64,000 nt of DNA from Cladobotryum mycophilum (Eukaryota; Ascomycota; Sordariomycetes; Hypocreales; Hypocreaceae), in contig CM071590.1 in the NCBI GenBank assembly GCA_036429605.1, positions 2,604,001-2,668,000 of the forward strand. Direction: 5' to 3'. The notes beneath the pieces were generated by a model that made no database searches, had not been told where the DNA came from, and saw nothing but the letters and a program-made list of their open reading frames with translations. Shown here one piece after another: positions 42,781-54,477 of the stretch (within the stretch, counting starts at the first letter, position 1; each line of letters opens with the position of its first letter). The translations under genes and the position numbers were made by a program.

Positions 42781-43948
42781 TTACTCATTATAGTGATAGA
42801 CCTATTGGAGCATGTTAGAAGAGGAGGCCTTTATCGACTCCAAAGGGGATGCTTACCTTGTAATTCGGTAGGCCGTATGGTTGCCATCCTAATCGCTTTG
42901 CCATCTTGGCAAACCCTTCAGTCTCAATGAGGTGGTAGAAGGAAAAGGCCGGGAACATGGCGCCGTCTCGGTGCACATCTGCCTTGACCATCAATGCAGT
43001 GCCGCCAACGCCATCAAGGGGCACCACCAAGTCCTTGGAGCCACCGTCCGTAGCCATGTATGCCATGAGAGTACGATATGTGGCCATCTCAGCGTATCCC
43101 TCGAGCAGGATGTCATCAGGGCCCATCTTTTCTGCCATTTTTAGCGCTGTCTCGCTGTCCTGCCAATTGTTGAAATCGTATGGTCGCTCAGCCATCTTCT
43201 TGGACTTGGGGTCGTAAAATCGCTGGAAGCAGTTGGCACTAATCACAGGCTTGTCGTGCGAGGCAAGGTCTTGGATGATGGTTGGCGGGGTTTCGACAAT
43301 GTCGGCGTCTAGCCAAAAGACCCATGATGTTGCCGGTCCCAAGGTCGTGAACAGGAGGGAGTTGCGTGCCTTGGCCATGATTTCTCGTCGTACTTTTTGG
43401 TTCGATAGCTTGTGGCGTTCGCTTTCATCCTGGGAGACGACGGCCGGGTCGAAGTCTTGTCGCAGGATGATGATGCTCTTGAAGCGATCATCCTCGGGTC
43501 CGCGCTTCTGGGTCTTCTGGATCTGTTGTTGCAGTGCCGCCGTAGCCTGGTTTCCTTCCTTCGTCTTGGGCAGGATAAAGCCTAGGGTGATGAGCTCGTG
43601 GGGGTAGCTGAGCTTCAAGAGATTGTCCCAATACTCCTGGTAGAATCGTGCCATTGGGGTCAGAATCAGAATGTGTTCCTTATTCTTGAGCGGATCGGGA
43701 GTGACGGTGACTTTATTGAGATCATAGCGAGTGACGGGTGGTGCACCACCTTTGCGAAGGCCCTTCCTGTAGGGAGAAGTAGGGGGTGAAAGGTGGTGTT
43801 CGGCGGAGAAGGTAGAGAGTCGGCTCGAGGACGAAGTACTTGAGGGAGAGACGAGAAAGATGATGATGAAGATGCAAAGCACAGCGCCAAGAAGAAGGGT
43901 CGAAGAATTCGCCTTCTTCAGACGGACTGACCCCAGGGGTCGAGCCAT
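42781..43948 (-). CDS. MNN9: Mannan polymerase subunit MNN9-like (GT62) alpha-1,6-mannosyltransferase
   Basis: Type II Golgi membrane protein of the M-Pol complexes that extend the alpha-1,6 backbone of N-linked outer-chain mannan. Minus-strand exons 42857-43948 and 42781-42801 encode 370 aa. The last exon has only 21 bp and encodes VYHYNE plus the stop; reading through the intron instead would give an atypical tail. There is an N-terminal basic stretch (ARPLGSVRLKKAN) and a membrane anchor (LLLGAVLCIFIIIFLV). Catalytic-domain motifs include HILILTPMARFYQEYWDNLL, the DxD region SWVFWLDADIVETPPTII, VPLDGVGGTALMVKADVHRD and AFSFYHLIETEGFAKMAKR. The 55-bp intron has a CTAAC branch point. The start is the AUG at 43948. 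Confidence 0.92.
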
Positions 43949-44920
43949 GGGAAGCGGAATATGTGTCGAGTCTCGTCCTTCTTTTTTTTTGCGGGTCAAT
44001 TTTAGTATATAGGAGGGACTGCAGCAGCGCAGCGCATAGGCAGAACGACTACGTCCAGCGAGACGGGGGCAATGGCATGGACGTCGAAGTGTCTTTTAAG
44101 GGAAGCGTTGCGCTGAGGGGCCGCCGCAGGAATGGGCCAGGGTACGCCGGGTGTGTTGAAGTAGGTAGGTTCGATAAGGGAACAGGAATAAGGACAACGA
44201 CTCGGGAAACGGGATACGAAGTTTGGACGAATTTCCCCCGTATCGCTGACACAAACAGCGAAACGAGCCCAGGGGGGATATAGTATGGATTGGATCTACC
44301 AAAGTAAGTAAAGTATGTAGTATCCACTGGAAGGCCAGCTTTGAGTGTTGAGTTAGCACATCTAGTTCAATTGGCTACTACATCGAAAAGAGTTTAGGGG
44401 CATATCAGTTGCGGAATATTGCCCGGGCCGAATCTCTCTTGACATCGATACTTGTTGGAGCAGATATGGTGTTTGGGTGTTTCTGAGCAGCTTGGGGGGG
44501 AGTTTGGGGAGGTTCCCTGTGTAACTGAGGCGTATCAGTTACAGGGCCTTCGTATTCTGACGTGCTGCATCCACACCCAAAAAACGCTTCGTTCCGTGTA
44601 CCCCTGTAGCCACAACTCAGGTACAAGGTACCTACCAACGGCTTGGCGCGTCTCCCCAACCAGCCGCAAGCAGTGTGGTGTAGGTACTAGGTAGTGTGGT
44701 GTAGTGTGGTGTGTGTGCGTCTCCATCAAAAGCCATCCATGGAAATCTGAGCCGCAGCCTGAACTTGCATTCACCATAACTTGGATTGACTTGTTCCGCC
44801 CCCCCAGTAACACAGTCGATAAATATCCTGTTTCTCTCGGTTTTTTGTTTATTTCAACAATTCCAGTTCATATACCGCTTGGGTCCAGTCTATTTTTTGA
44901 TAACACAACCACAAAGACAA
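43949..44920. other. Divergent promoter region, MNN9-like (-) / Aly-like (+)
   Basis: Contains GTAGGTACTAGGTAG and a GTGTGGTGTAGTGTGGTGTGTGTG repeat at about 44680-44718, and GATAAATATCC at about 44818. No gene is seen. Confidence 0.5.
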
Positions 44921-46539
44921 ATGGCTACCGACAAGATGGATCGTGGTCTTGACGAGATCATTGCCGACAAGGTTCGTGCATTCGACCCGTTCCCGAGATC
45001 ATCGTCGATTTTCTCGAGTCACACTCAATGACAATGCAACTGACCATCTCTCCCCCACTCGCCAGCGCAGCAATGGACCTCGACCTCGACGTGGTGGTGG
45101 TGGCGGCGGTCGTGGTGGTAGTGGCGGTGATCGCCGCAACGACCGTCAAGATTATCCCCGTGATGGGGTAAAAAAGGTATGCATTCAATGGAACCTTGGC
45201 TATGGTTTTGAGAGTCAGCTACCGACTGTTCGATTGCCTCCACTGCTAGGTTGAACCATCCTCCCTCTGAACGCTCTATTGTTACGACGTCGTCAACCCT
45301 CCTGGCACTCCTTCGGTCACTCGATTCGCGGAGTTTTTTTGGCGATCCGTCAAGGGTCTTGCGCTGTGAAATTCGTCGCTAACGAGATATTTGGTCGACG
45401 GTACAGTCCTTTCGAAACGAATCTCGGAACCTGGATAGGTCAGTTTTGGTCCTCGATGCCAGCTTCATAGCTCTTGATACTGACGCATTACATGCAGCGA
45501 GTGGGTTCATGATCGTTACGAGGAAAACAGTACAGTCCCAGTCTTATCATCACCACCATCGCTACTTTCGGCTCATCATTCCTAGATTATCGCAGAGAAC
45601 CTGCCCAGCGTCGCCATCGCGAGTCTCCTACCCAGTATGTCATCAGAGCACCCACAAGTCTTTGCTGTTGCTAACATGTGTGCCCAGCGATGCCCGAGGA
45701 GCGAAACTGCGAGTCGAGAACATCCATTATGACCTCACCGAAGAAGACCTAGACGTTCGTCACGCCTGGCTGATGACCTGAACCGGACAATAGAACTGAC
45801 CAAACTGTAGGAACTCTTCAGACGAATCGGCCCCATTACGAAGCTTCAGCTGCGTTACGACCGGTCTGGTCGGTCTGAGGGAACCGCATTTGTCATTTAC
45901 GAAGAGAAAGAAGATGCCGTGGAGGCGGTTAAGCAGTTTGATGGAGCAAATGCTAATGGTAGGACGCCGATGAATTCAAAGGAAACAGACCAAGTTATTG
46001 ACTAGATCCTAGGCCAGCCAATTCGCCTCACATTACTGACTGGTGGGCCATCTCGAAACCCGTTTGATACGGCAGTCATGCCTGGCCGCCCCCTGGCCGA
46101 GCGCATCTCAGCCCCCGGAGGCGGTAGATCCCGTTCGCTTTCTCCTCCCCGAAGATATGATGCGGACGACGCTGCTCGCAAGGGCATTGATAGATACGTG
46201 CCCGGTAGTGGCAGTCGTTCGAGGAGCCCAATGCCCCCTCGTCGCGGAGGAGCAGGAGGACGACGCCCTGGAGCTCGACGAGAGGCTGTTGGAAGCAAGG
46301 ACCAAGAGGCTGTTGGTACCCGTGGTGGTCGAGGAGGTCGTGGGGCTCGTGGAGATCGCAGTACCCCTCGCCCGAAGAAGACCCAGGAAGAACTGGATGC
46401 CGAGATGGAGGATTATTTCAGTGGTAATGCCGCAGCTCCTGCTGAGGCAGCAGCAGACTCAGCAGCCGCACCCGCCCCGACTGAGAATGCTACCGCCGCC
46501 GCCCCAGCTCTGATCGACGATGTCGATATGATTGAGTAG
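44921..46539 (+). CDS. Aly/REF-like RRM mRNA-export adaptor, eight exons
   Basis: Exons 44921-44971, 45066-45176, 45407-45438, 45498-45529, 45586-45634, 45688-45754, 45811-45958 and 46013-46539 give 338 aa with every junction in frame. The N-terminus MDRGLDEIIADK is the short conserved motif of Yra1/Aly proteins that contacts the export helicase. It is followed by an RGG-like box (RPRRGGGGGGRGGSGGDRRN). The central RRM has GAKLRVENIHYDLTEEDLDE (RNP2), LFRRIGPITKLQLRYDRSGR and GTAFVIYEEKEDAVEAVKQF (RNP1), then ANGQPIRLTL. The C-terminus is RS/RG-rich (SRSRSPMPPRRGGAGGRRPG), then RPKKTQEELDAEMEDYFSG, the FoP-type motif typical of Aly-family C-termini. Two exons are only 32 bp. Intron 4 has a GTACAG donor. 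Confidence 0.85.
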
Positions 46540-47114
46540 CGGCATTCTGCATAAGTATGCATGTGCAACGTCTACGGTGTTAGGAGTCGGCGTCCGTTGC
46601 GCTTATTAGATCTGTCCACACATCCCCAGCATGAACACTCAATAATGTCTTTATTATTTGCTCGAAGTATACAACTGAAATACCAATTTTTTATGCGAGT
46701 CCTAGAAGAAGTGATGAGCAAATGTTAGCTACTGTCTTGTATGTGATGTAACCAGGGGCTACTTTGGGCCTCAGTGAAACAGCATTATATTGCGGGGGTA
46801 GTCTTAAAGCTCCCTCTTGAACTTTCGGCTTCAGATAAAAGAACAGCAGTATGATCTTAAAAGAGGAAGGTCAATTCTAATACACGTGTCACCCACAGTT
46901 ATTCCAAGATTGTGTAAAGACCATATTGGGAGGTATTATTAATAAACCGACGCACCAAGCTGCCCACACGTTAATGCCGGCATCCCGTTTCCGATATCGC
47001 CCCAGACGGTTAATACGGTTATGTTGATCACAACCCATAATACATCCAAAGCGTTGATTGCGGATATTTTGATAATTCCTTCCTAAGTGACTACACTATA
47101 CTGCAAACAATACA
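46540..47114. other. Intergenic region, tandem genes
   Basis: 3' flank of the Aly-like gene and promoter of the dehydrogenase-like gene. No gene is seen. Confidence 0.55.
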
Positions 47115-48165
47115 ATGGCACTTAATACTGCATTAACGAAAATCGGTATCCTATCCTTGGGCGATATGGGAGCTGGCATCGCGAGGCTCTTGATTGCTCG
47201 CGGGATCAATGTCGCTACCAACTGCGAGGGAAGAAGGTCAGCCAATACTTGAAATACTCTTTATACCATAGTTTCGCTGACCCTGTATCAGCGAGGATAC
47301 GGTGGAGCGAGTACGCAACGCAAAGGTGGAGATGCTCCCTTCGGATGTAGAGCTCGTTCAGCAGTGTTCTCTGATCCTATCCGTTGTGCCGCCTCGTGAT
47401 GCCGAAGCAACAGCTCGGCGGGTCCTTGATGCCCTTTCTGGGAGTTCACGAAAGGAAGCTCTCTACTTTGCAGATCTGAATGCTGTGGCGCCGTCAACTT
47501 GCAAAAGCATTGCGTTATTATTTGACAAGTCAAGTGTGCCGGTTCGGTTCATTGATGGATGCATATTGGGTGATCCTCCACGGCTTAAAGCGTCTCCGGA
47601 CCTAGAAGGCCAGGGGTTGAAGAGCAGCTCTACTGATGCCGATTGGAACCAGCCCAGTATTCCCATCTCGGGTCCGCATTCCCTATCTGACTTGCCGGAT
47701 GGTGAGCGCATCGCCTCCGTCCTCAACTTGCGCTCAATCTCCCCTGAAATTGGAGCAGCGAGCGGTCTCAAGATGTGCTTCGCCGCCATGTCAAAGGGCT
47801 TTACTGCATTGGCGACTCAGTCATTCGCAACCGCCCACAGTCTCGGCGTCGTGGACGCACTCAAGCATGAGCTGAGGGAACTCATGCCGGTCAACCTTGC
47901 TCGGGCGGAGAGGAGTGTTCCAAACATGCCCCCCAAAGCATACCGCTGGGTTAGGGAGATGGAAGAGATTGCAAAGACGATGAAGGAGGAAGGCGGTTGG
48001 GATGCTACGTTGTTTGACGGCGTGGCTGGGGTGTACAAGGCGGTTGAAGAAAATAAGGTGCTTGGTAAGGAGAATATTGGTAAGAGAACGAGGGGAACTG
48101 ATTTGGATGATGTTGCGGCGTTGATGGCGGAAGGATTGCAGCGTAAGAAAGAGGATGATATATGA
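47115..48165 (+). CDS. 6-phosphogluconate-dehydrogenase-like NAD(P)-binding protein with DUF1932-type C-terminus
   Basis: Exons 47115-47236 and 47292-48165 (55-bp intron) encode 331 aa. The N-terminal Rossmann motif IGILSLGDMGAGIARLLIAR matches the GxxxMG pattern of the beta-hydroxyacid dehydrogenase superfamily. Further conserved segments are LILSVVPPRDAEATARRVLD, YFADLNAVAPSTCKSI, FIDGCILGDPP and the C-terminal AASGLKMCFAAMSKGFTALA with the SGLKMCFAAMSKG lysine motif. The substrate is unknown. The family includes oxidoreductases acting on small hydroxyacids, and C-terminal helices (REMEEIAKTMKEEGGWDATL) resemble the DUF1932 group common in bacteria and fungi. The start AUG at 47115 is in a small first exon. 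Confidence 0.87.
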
Positions 48166-48350
48166 GGTATTACATTGGTGTAGTAAATCTAGACTTGAAA
48201 TCATTCTACCTAGATAGCTATGACCTCTCATTTCTGACTGAGGCTAATCCTATATACTTTTTATGTGGAGTGAAGACATATGAAGCTGTTCATGAAAATG
48301 GGAGTTGACGAAAATATACACGATTTATACACAGAGGACAAGCCAGTTTA

Positions 48351-49982
48351 TCATAGAAACGCCTTTGCCCAGCCAAATACAGCGAGCGAACCTACATCGG
48401 GAACAAGGTTCCCTAGAATGCTATTGTCTGATTCTCCGGTTCTGTCCTCATCCGCAGCAAATATTTGCGAGTGAGGAACGCTCAGTTTTGTCCCTTCTCC
48501 GTTGGGAGACCCCGGTCCAGAAAGGAATACCGCGTGGTTGGACAAGGCACCAAAGTGGCCTCCGATGAAGCCCTCAATAGCCTCTGGATCCTCGGGATAG
48601 CTTGTTTCGCCAGAGACTCCGAATGCAATGCCAGGGACAAGTGGCCTGTTGACCTCGGGGAGGGCTGGCGCTGACATGAAGAACTGGATCCTGGAACCCC
48701 TGGGGGTGAAGCCAGAGTCGCTCATGGTTTTCATGAATCCTGCCATCTGCTCTTCTTCTGACAAGGCGAAATGCGTCTGTTGAGGATCCAGCGAGAGCAG
48801 CCCCTTTTTGGCGCCCCAGCCGCCGCCCCCGCTTACTATTCGATATTAGCATCCCATCGTAGAAAACAATAGTAGAAGAAGAAAAAACATACAGATTTTG
48901 TAGAAGCGACCGCCAAGGCCGTACAGTGTTCTCAAATGTGTGGCGGTGGCTCTTGTGAGGTCCTTGACATCTTCGACGTCTTGCCCTGCGACGATCGGAT
49001 CCGGCCCATTCTCTAGCCACTCAGCTAAATCGCTCGATTCGCTCTCATAAGGGGTGACCACTGCCCATACGCCCACGGGCCCAGACATGATTCCGGATGA
49101 GATGCTATGCTTGTGCAGCGCATTAACCGCTTCTTCGAGCTCGGTGGAGGCGGGGATCGATTTCCCTTCCACCTCGATACCTCTGATGATGTTCCCGAAA
49201 CTCTCAGTTACAGCTCGTGGTGATGTCAAGGGTACTAACGGAGCGAATAGGCCAAGATCAGCAACTACTTGCAGCTCCCTATCTGGTGACCATGTAACCT
49301 GCTGTGCATGCTTTTCACCACGATGAGTAAGCCGAGGAGTTCCGTTGGTAAGATCAAATTGAGAGGTAAGTAAAGTTGAGCCTCTGTTGTTTTGGAATGT
49401 GGTCCTGGCCAGGGGAGGGTAACATGTGGCTTTCCAAGCTTGAAGCTGAGGGCAGACACTGTATCTGCATCATCCTGAGACTTGGGAGGTGCCGTCTCCC
49501 AGAGTTGCGGCAACATGTCGTCGAGATGCCCGCGCAAAACGGAGATTCCCTGGATGGGCTTGTATGAGCCCACGGGGGGAGCTACATGGTCGACAATGGC
49601 ACCTAGGACATGAAACTGGTCCACTTGAGCGGATGCGGACATGGTTTTGACAAATTGGCTCATGAATTCCTCGTCCTCGAGGGTCCTTGCGAAATCCGGC
49701 GTCGCAAGAAGAACCGCTGCATTGTGGCCGGCAGGGTTGGCTATCACTTTCCTCTTGCTGATGCTTTCAAACAGTTGTTCGTAGTGAAGCTAGTAAACCC
49801 CTGATTAGCCCATGAAGGATGTAATTTTGAATGACGGAAGCAACCTTTGTCCCAACTGGGATCGAGTATGAGAATGCTGTTTGCTCTCTGATGGGACTGC
49901 TAGAATATGTCCTTTGTGTCGTAAAGGGTCTTAACCGGGATGACAGGCTCCTCAGAGCTCTCCGTGATATCCTTGCAGCCAT
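48351..49982 (-). CDS. FIST-domain protein with mitochondrial presequence, one 1-bp frame break
   Basis: Minus-strand exons 49845-49982, 48893-49789 and 48351-48835. The N-terminus MAARISRRALRSLSSRLRPF is a classic presequence. FIST N region: HYEQLFESISKRKVIANPAG and HNAAVLLATPDFARTLEDEE. FIST C region: PRAVTESFGNIIRGIEVEGK, then GGRFYK and, at the end, RIQFFMSAPALPEVNRPLVP and SNHAVFLSGP. FIST domains are ligand-binding sensory domains in bacterial signalling; the role of these fungal mitochondrial versions is not established. The frame breaks in exon 2 at 49412-49419. An extra C on the minus strand (G on plus) turns TLPWPGPHSKTTE into TLPLARTTFQNNRGSTLLT, which continues into the downstream frame and gives correct phase at the next intron. 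Introns are 55 and 57 bp. Confidence 0.82.
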
Positions 49983-50596
49983 AAGATTTTGTCACTTGGA
50001 TGTAGACAAGAATTGATTTGTTAGATATTAAATGAGCCGAGAGCTATAAATTCATACACTCGTATGTAAATTAACAAGATATAATGCCTAGTCGAGATAG
50101 TTCATGGCGAAAGATACAATTTACAACGGGTGAGCTTAACATCGGCTTATGATGAAGAGCTCGCCAAAGGCTATCACCGTAGAGAAGAGTTACGGCAGAT
50201 CTATCCATCTCTGTTAATTACTTACAGGTAACAAGAGGGTCTCTGTGGCTTGAAAGATCCATTGTGGCTCAACTTCCAAAGCAGCCCACCAAAACAATCA
50301 GTGCCCCGCACTAACCACCCCTCATCCAACTTTTGGCGGGCAATTAGCATGACTCAAATTTATAGGAAGCCAAGCCGATTTAGCACCTGCAAACCCCTGG
50401 GTCAAACATTGAGTCACGGTTGAACTTTGAGAGGGCTCAATCTTCAAATTATAAGAGTTTCCACACAGAAGCCCAGTCACTCAAGGGGCTTCCCCTAAAA
50501 ATCCCCGGCACAACGTTCAGACTCGCAGTTCGTGCACTTCGCGTGCGCTCGCTATCACCACTTCCAAAGCGGGCGATATCTACTACACGAGCCATC
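49983..50596. other. Divergent promoter region, FIST (-) / ValRS (+)
   Basis: From 50384 the frame of the ValRS start is open and encodes an Arg-rich, mitochondrial-presequence-like stretch without AUG (see findings). No other gene is seen. Confidence 0.5.
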
Positions 50597-53500
50597 ATGG
50601 CGACAAATAGCGGGCGAGGAAATCCCAGTATGTATATTGTTGGATTTGAGAGCACCAAAAAAATACTAGAAAGAAGAATAGTGGCTAAGAAACATCCTCT
50701 ATGCAGTTGCGGGAACCGAAGGTATTGAAGAGAAGTCTGCTGCCCCTCCACAGACTTCTAGTGAGACCAAGCAGGAGATCGCCAATGAGGCTCAGTCAGC
50801 GACCTCTGGACTTCACGCTTCGGGTCAAGATGCCGACGCTGCCCCGGCTGCCCCTGGCGCTACAAAAGTGAAGAGTGAGAAGGAGTGTATGTTAAACTCT
50901 AGTATACCATCATTCATACGCTTGATCTGTTCTGACAACTCGCTGTAGTGGAAAAAGGAACGCAAAAAGGCCGAGAAGGCTGCTAAGCTTGAGGCGAAGA
51001 AGGTAAAGGCCGCACAAGCCGCTGCTGCCCCCGTCAAGGAAAAGAAGGTCAAGGAGAAGAAGGCAGCGGAAGAGCCTATCCCCGAATACGTTGAGGATAC
51101 CCCCGTTGGCGAAAAGAAGCGGATCCGCCCCTTCGAGGACCCCAACTTCAAGGCATACGACCCCATAGTCATCGAATCTGCTTGGTACAGCTGGTGGGAG
51201 AAGGAAGGCTTCTTCTAGCCACAGTTCAGTTCACCGCCGATGGCAAGGTCAAGGATGAGGGCAACTTTGTTATTATGCACCCACCTCCCAACGTCACTGG
51301 ATCCCTCCACATGGGACATGCTCTCGGTGACTCACTTCAGGATCTCATGATGCGATGGAATCGAATGCAGGGAAAGACCGTTCTGTGGGTTCCCGGATGC
51401 GATCACGCCGGTATCTCTACTCAGAGTGTCGTCGAGAACATGTTGTGGAGGCGGAAGCAGCAGACCAGGCATGATTTGGGCCGAAAGAAGTTTGTCGAGA
51501 CTGTCTGGGAGTGGAAAGAGGACTACCACAAGCGAATCAACAAGGCATTGACTAGCCTGGGTAGCTCGTTTGACTGGAGCCGAGAGGGTGAGTACCATGT
51601 TTGGCGCATCAAGCTTGACATCTTTGCTAATGGTATAATAGCCTTCACCATGGATGCTGGCCTAACATCTGCCGTCATCGAGACATTTGTCAAGCTTCAT
51701 GAAGAGGGTGTCATCTACAGAGCTAACAGACTAGTCAACTGGTGCACAGAGCTCAACATCGCCCTTTCCAACCTTGAAGTCCAGAACAAGGAGCTTACCG
51801 GACGAACACTTCTTGATGTTCCAGGATACGAGAAGAAGGTCGAGTTTGGTGTTATTGTTCACTTCAAATACTCCATCGAAGGATCCGATGAAACTGTCGA
51901 AGTTGCTACGACCCGTATTGAAACCATGTTGGGAGATACCGGTATTGCTGCCCACCCCAAGGATGAGCGATACAAGCACCTTATTGGCAAGAACGCTGTC
52001 CACCCCTTTATTCCGGGACGAAAACTTCCCATCATTACCGATGAGTACGTCGACATGGAGTTCGGAACCGGTGCAGTGAAGCTTACTCCGGCTCACGATC
52101 CCAACGATTTCAATCTCGGCCAGAAACACGATCTCGAGTTTATCAACATTTTGACTGATGATGGCTTTATGAATGAGAATGCTGGTCCTTACAAGGGCCA
52201 GAAGCGCTTTGACGTTCGATATGCCGTTCAAGACGCTCTTAAAGAGAAGGGATTGTATGTGGATAAGAAGGATAACCCCATAAATGTCCCCTTGTACGAG
52301 AAGTCCAAGGATATTATCGAGCCTATTATGAAGCCGCAGTGGTGGGTCAGGACGAAGGAGTTGGCAGAGCCTGCCATGCAGGCCGTCCGTGACGGGAAGA
52401 TCAAGATTAGACCAGAGAGTGCCGAGAAGAGCTACTTCCGATGGCTTGAGGGTATCAACGATTGGTGCATCAGTCGACAACTCTGGTGGGGACACCGCTG
52501 CCCTGCCTACTTTGCCAAGATCAAAGGTGGCGCTGGAGATATTCCTGAGGAGAAGCTCTGGTTCGTCGGACGAACTGAGCAAGAGGCACAGGAGAAGGCC
52601 AACGCTTCTCTGCCCGGCAAGACCTTTACTCTGGAGCAAGATGAGGATGTCCTTGATAGTAGGTTTTCCAATCCCGTTAATAGTAGATTAAAATGGAACT
52701 AACAATGGGCAGCTTGGTTCTCATCTGGTCTCTGGCCATTCAGCACATTGGGCTGGCCCAATAAGACGCCTGATTTCGAGAAGCTGTTCCCCACCAGTGT
52801 TCTCGAGACCGGTTGGGATATTCTGTTCTTCTGGATTGCCAGAATGATTATGCTCAGCTTAAAGATGACTGGCCAGATTCCATTCAAGGAGGTATACTGC
52901 CATAGTCTTGTCCGTGATTCCGAAGGACGAAAGATGAGCAAGAGTCTGGGCAACGTCGTTGACCCCCTGGACGTCATCTCTGGTATCAAGCTGGAAGAGT
53001 TGCACGAGAAGCTCTAACAGGGTAACCTGCACCCTAGTGAAGTCCAAAAGGCCACGAAATACCAAAAGGCTGCATTCCCCGATGGTATTCCCCAGTGCGG
53101 TGCGGATGCTCTTCGCTTCACTACGATTAACGCGACAACTGGCGGTGGTGATATCAACCTGGAAGTCAAGATGTGAGCCCATCTCAACCCATGTTCCAGA
53201 TATATGCTAATTTCATCAGTATCCATGGTTACCGAAGGTTCTGCAACAAGATTGTAAGTAACGTCGAAATCACAATCGTTACTTGATGCTAATATTTATC
53301 CAGTTCCAAGCTACAAAGTACGTCTTAGGAAGTCTGCCCAAGGACTTTGTTCCCTTGAAAGATGGCGCTGTAGCAGGCAAGATCCTTGCGGAGAGATGGA
53401 TTCTCCACAAGATGAACCAGGCTGCCAAGGAAATCAACATTGCGCTTGAGGAGCGAGAGTTCTCCAAGTCTACCATCATCGTCTACCGCTACTGGTATAG

Positions 53501-54265
53501 TGAGCTTTGCGACGTTTACATCGAAAACTCCAAGGCCATTATTCGTGGTGGCACTGAGGAAGAGCGCAACTCTGCCATTCAGACTCTCTCCACCACCCTA
53601 GAGGCTGCATTGACAATGATTCATCCTTTCATGCCTTTCACTGAGGAAATGTGGCAGTGAATGCCCCGAAGGCCAGAGGATTAGACCAAGTCTATCATGA
53701 TCGCCAAGTACCCTACGTACAACCCAGTCTTTGATGACCCCGAGTCTGAGAAGGCTTATGAGCTTGTCCTTGACTGCACCAAGGCTACCCGATCCCTCAT
53801 GGCCGGGTACACCGTCAAGGATAGAGCAGAAGGTGAGTTTTTCTACATGCGATTAACGATCCCAATATGCCGACGCTAATTTGAAATCTAGTCATCATCC
53901 AAGCCTTCAACGAGGAGGCTCTCAAGACTTGCCAGAATGAAGTCGCTTCCATCAAGTCTCTCAGTGGCAAGGGTATCAAGACCATGGAAGTCATGACGCT
54001 CCCCGACCTCTAGGCTCCGTCGCCTACTCCGTCTTCTTGCATGTCAAGGGCTGTGTCGACATGGACGCTGAGATCGCCAAGGCGCAGAAGAAACTCGAGA
54101 GGACAGACACCAGTCTCCAGAAGCAGGAGAAGGCGCTGGCCGACCCCGGGTACAAGGAGAAGGTGTCTGCTGCTGTTCAGGAGAGTGACCAGAAGAGGCT
54201 TGCCGATACAAAACAGGAGAAGAGCAGTTTAGAGGAAACAGTTTGAGCAGTTGAAGCTGGAATAA
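50597..54265 (+). pseudogene. Degenerate valyl-tRNA synthetase copy (class I aaRS)
   Basis: Homology covers the full ValRS. Motifs kept: HIGH region PPPNVTGSLHMGHALGDSLQ, editing-domain TGRTLLDVPGYEKKVEFGVI and VATTRIETMLGDTGIAAHPK, then WFSSGLWPFSTLGWP, the KMSKS loop GRKMSKSLGNVVDP, anticodon-binding helices and the C-terminal coiled coil. Introns are kept: 50628-50706, 50888-50948, 51588-51641, 52659-52712, 53173-53219, 53254-53303 and 53833-53891. Lesions: an extra A near 50952-50956; TAG at 51216-51218 plus a tandem TTCAG duplication (frame change); TAA 53015-53017; TGA 53658-53660; TAG 53682-53684; TAG 54011-54013 with a short deletion and frame change; and an extra A near 54236, after which the expected QFEQLKLE end appears. 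The middle exon, 51642-52658, is fully open. A functional ValRS is essential, so another copy must exist if this sequence is correct. Confidence 0.75.
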
Positions 54266-54477
54266 AGGTAAGCGATGTGGAACCAAAAGAAAAAATATCT
54301 TGGCTTGGTGCAAATATATACTTGCTCAGCATGTAGAAAAGAAAAAGAGTAAAGAGACAGATTAAGACAAGACAAATAAATTCATAACGGGTTTGGGTTC
54401 TCAACAGACGCTCCCCATAGAGCATCCAGTATTGTTGTATTATAAAATTATCTGATTTCAACCTATGCGCCTGTGAA

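Noticed and set aside
51731..52639. 302-codon open frame on the minus strand
   Set aside because: It is antisense to the ValRS homology, which explains the open frame through codon bias. No domain or AUG context supports it.
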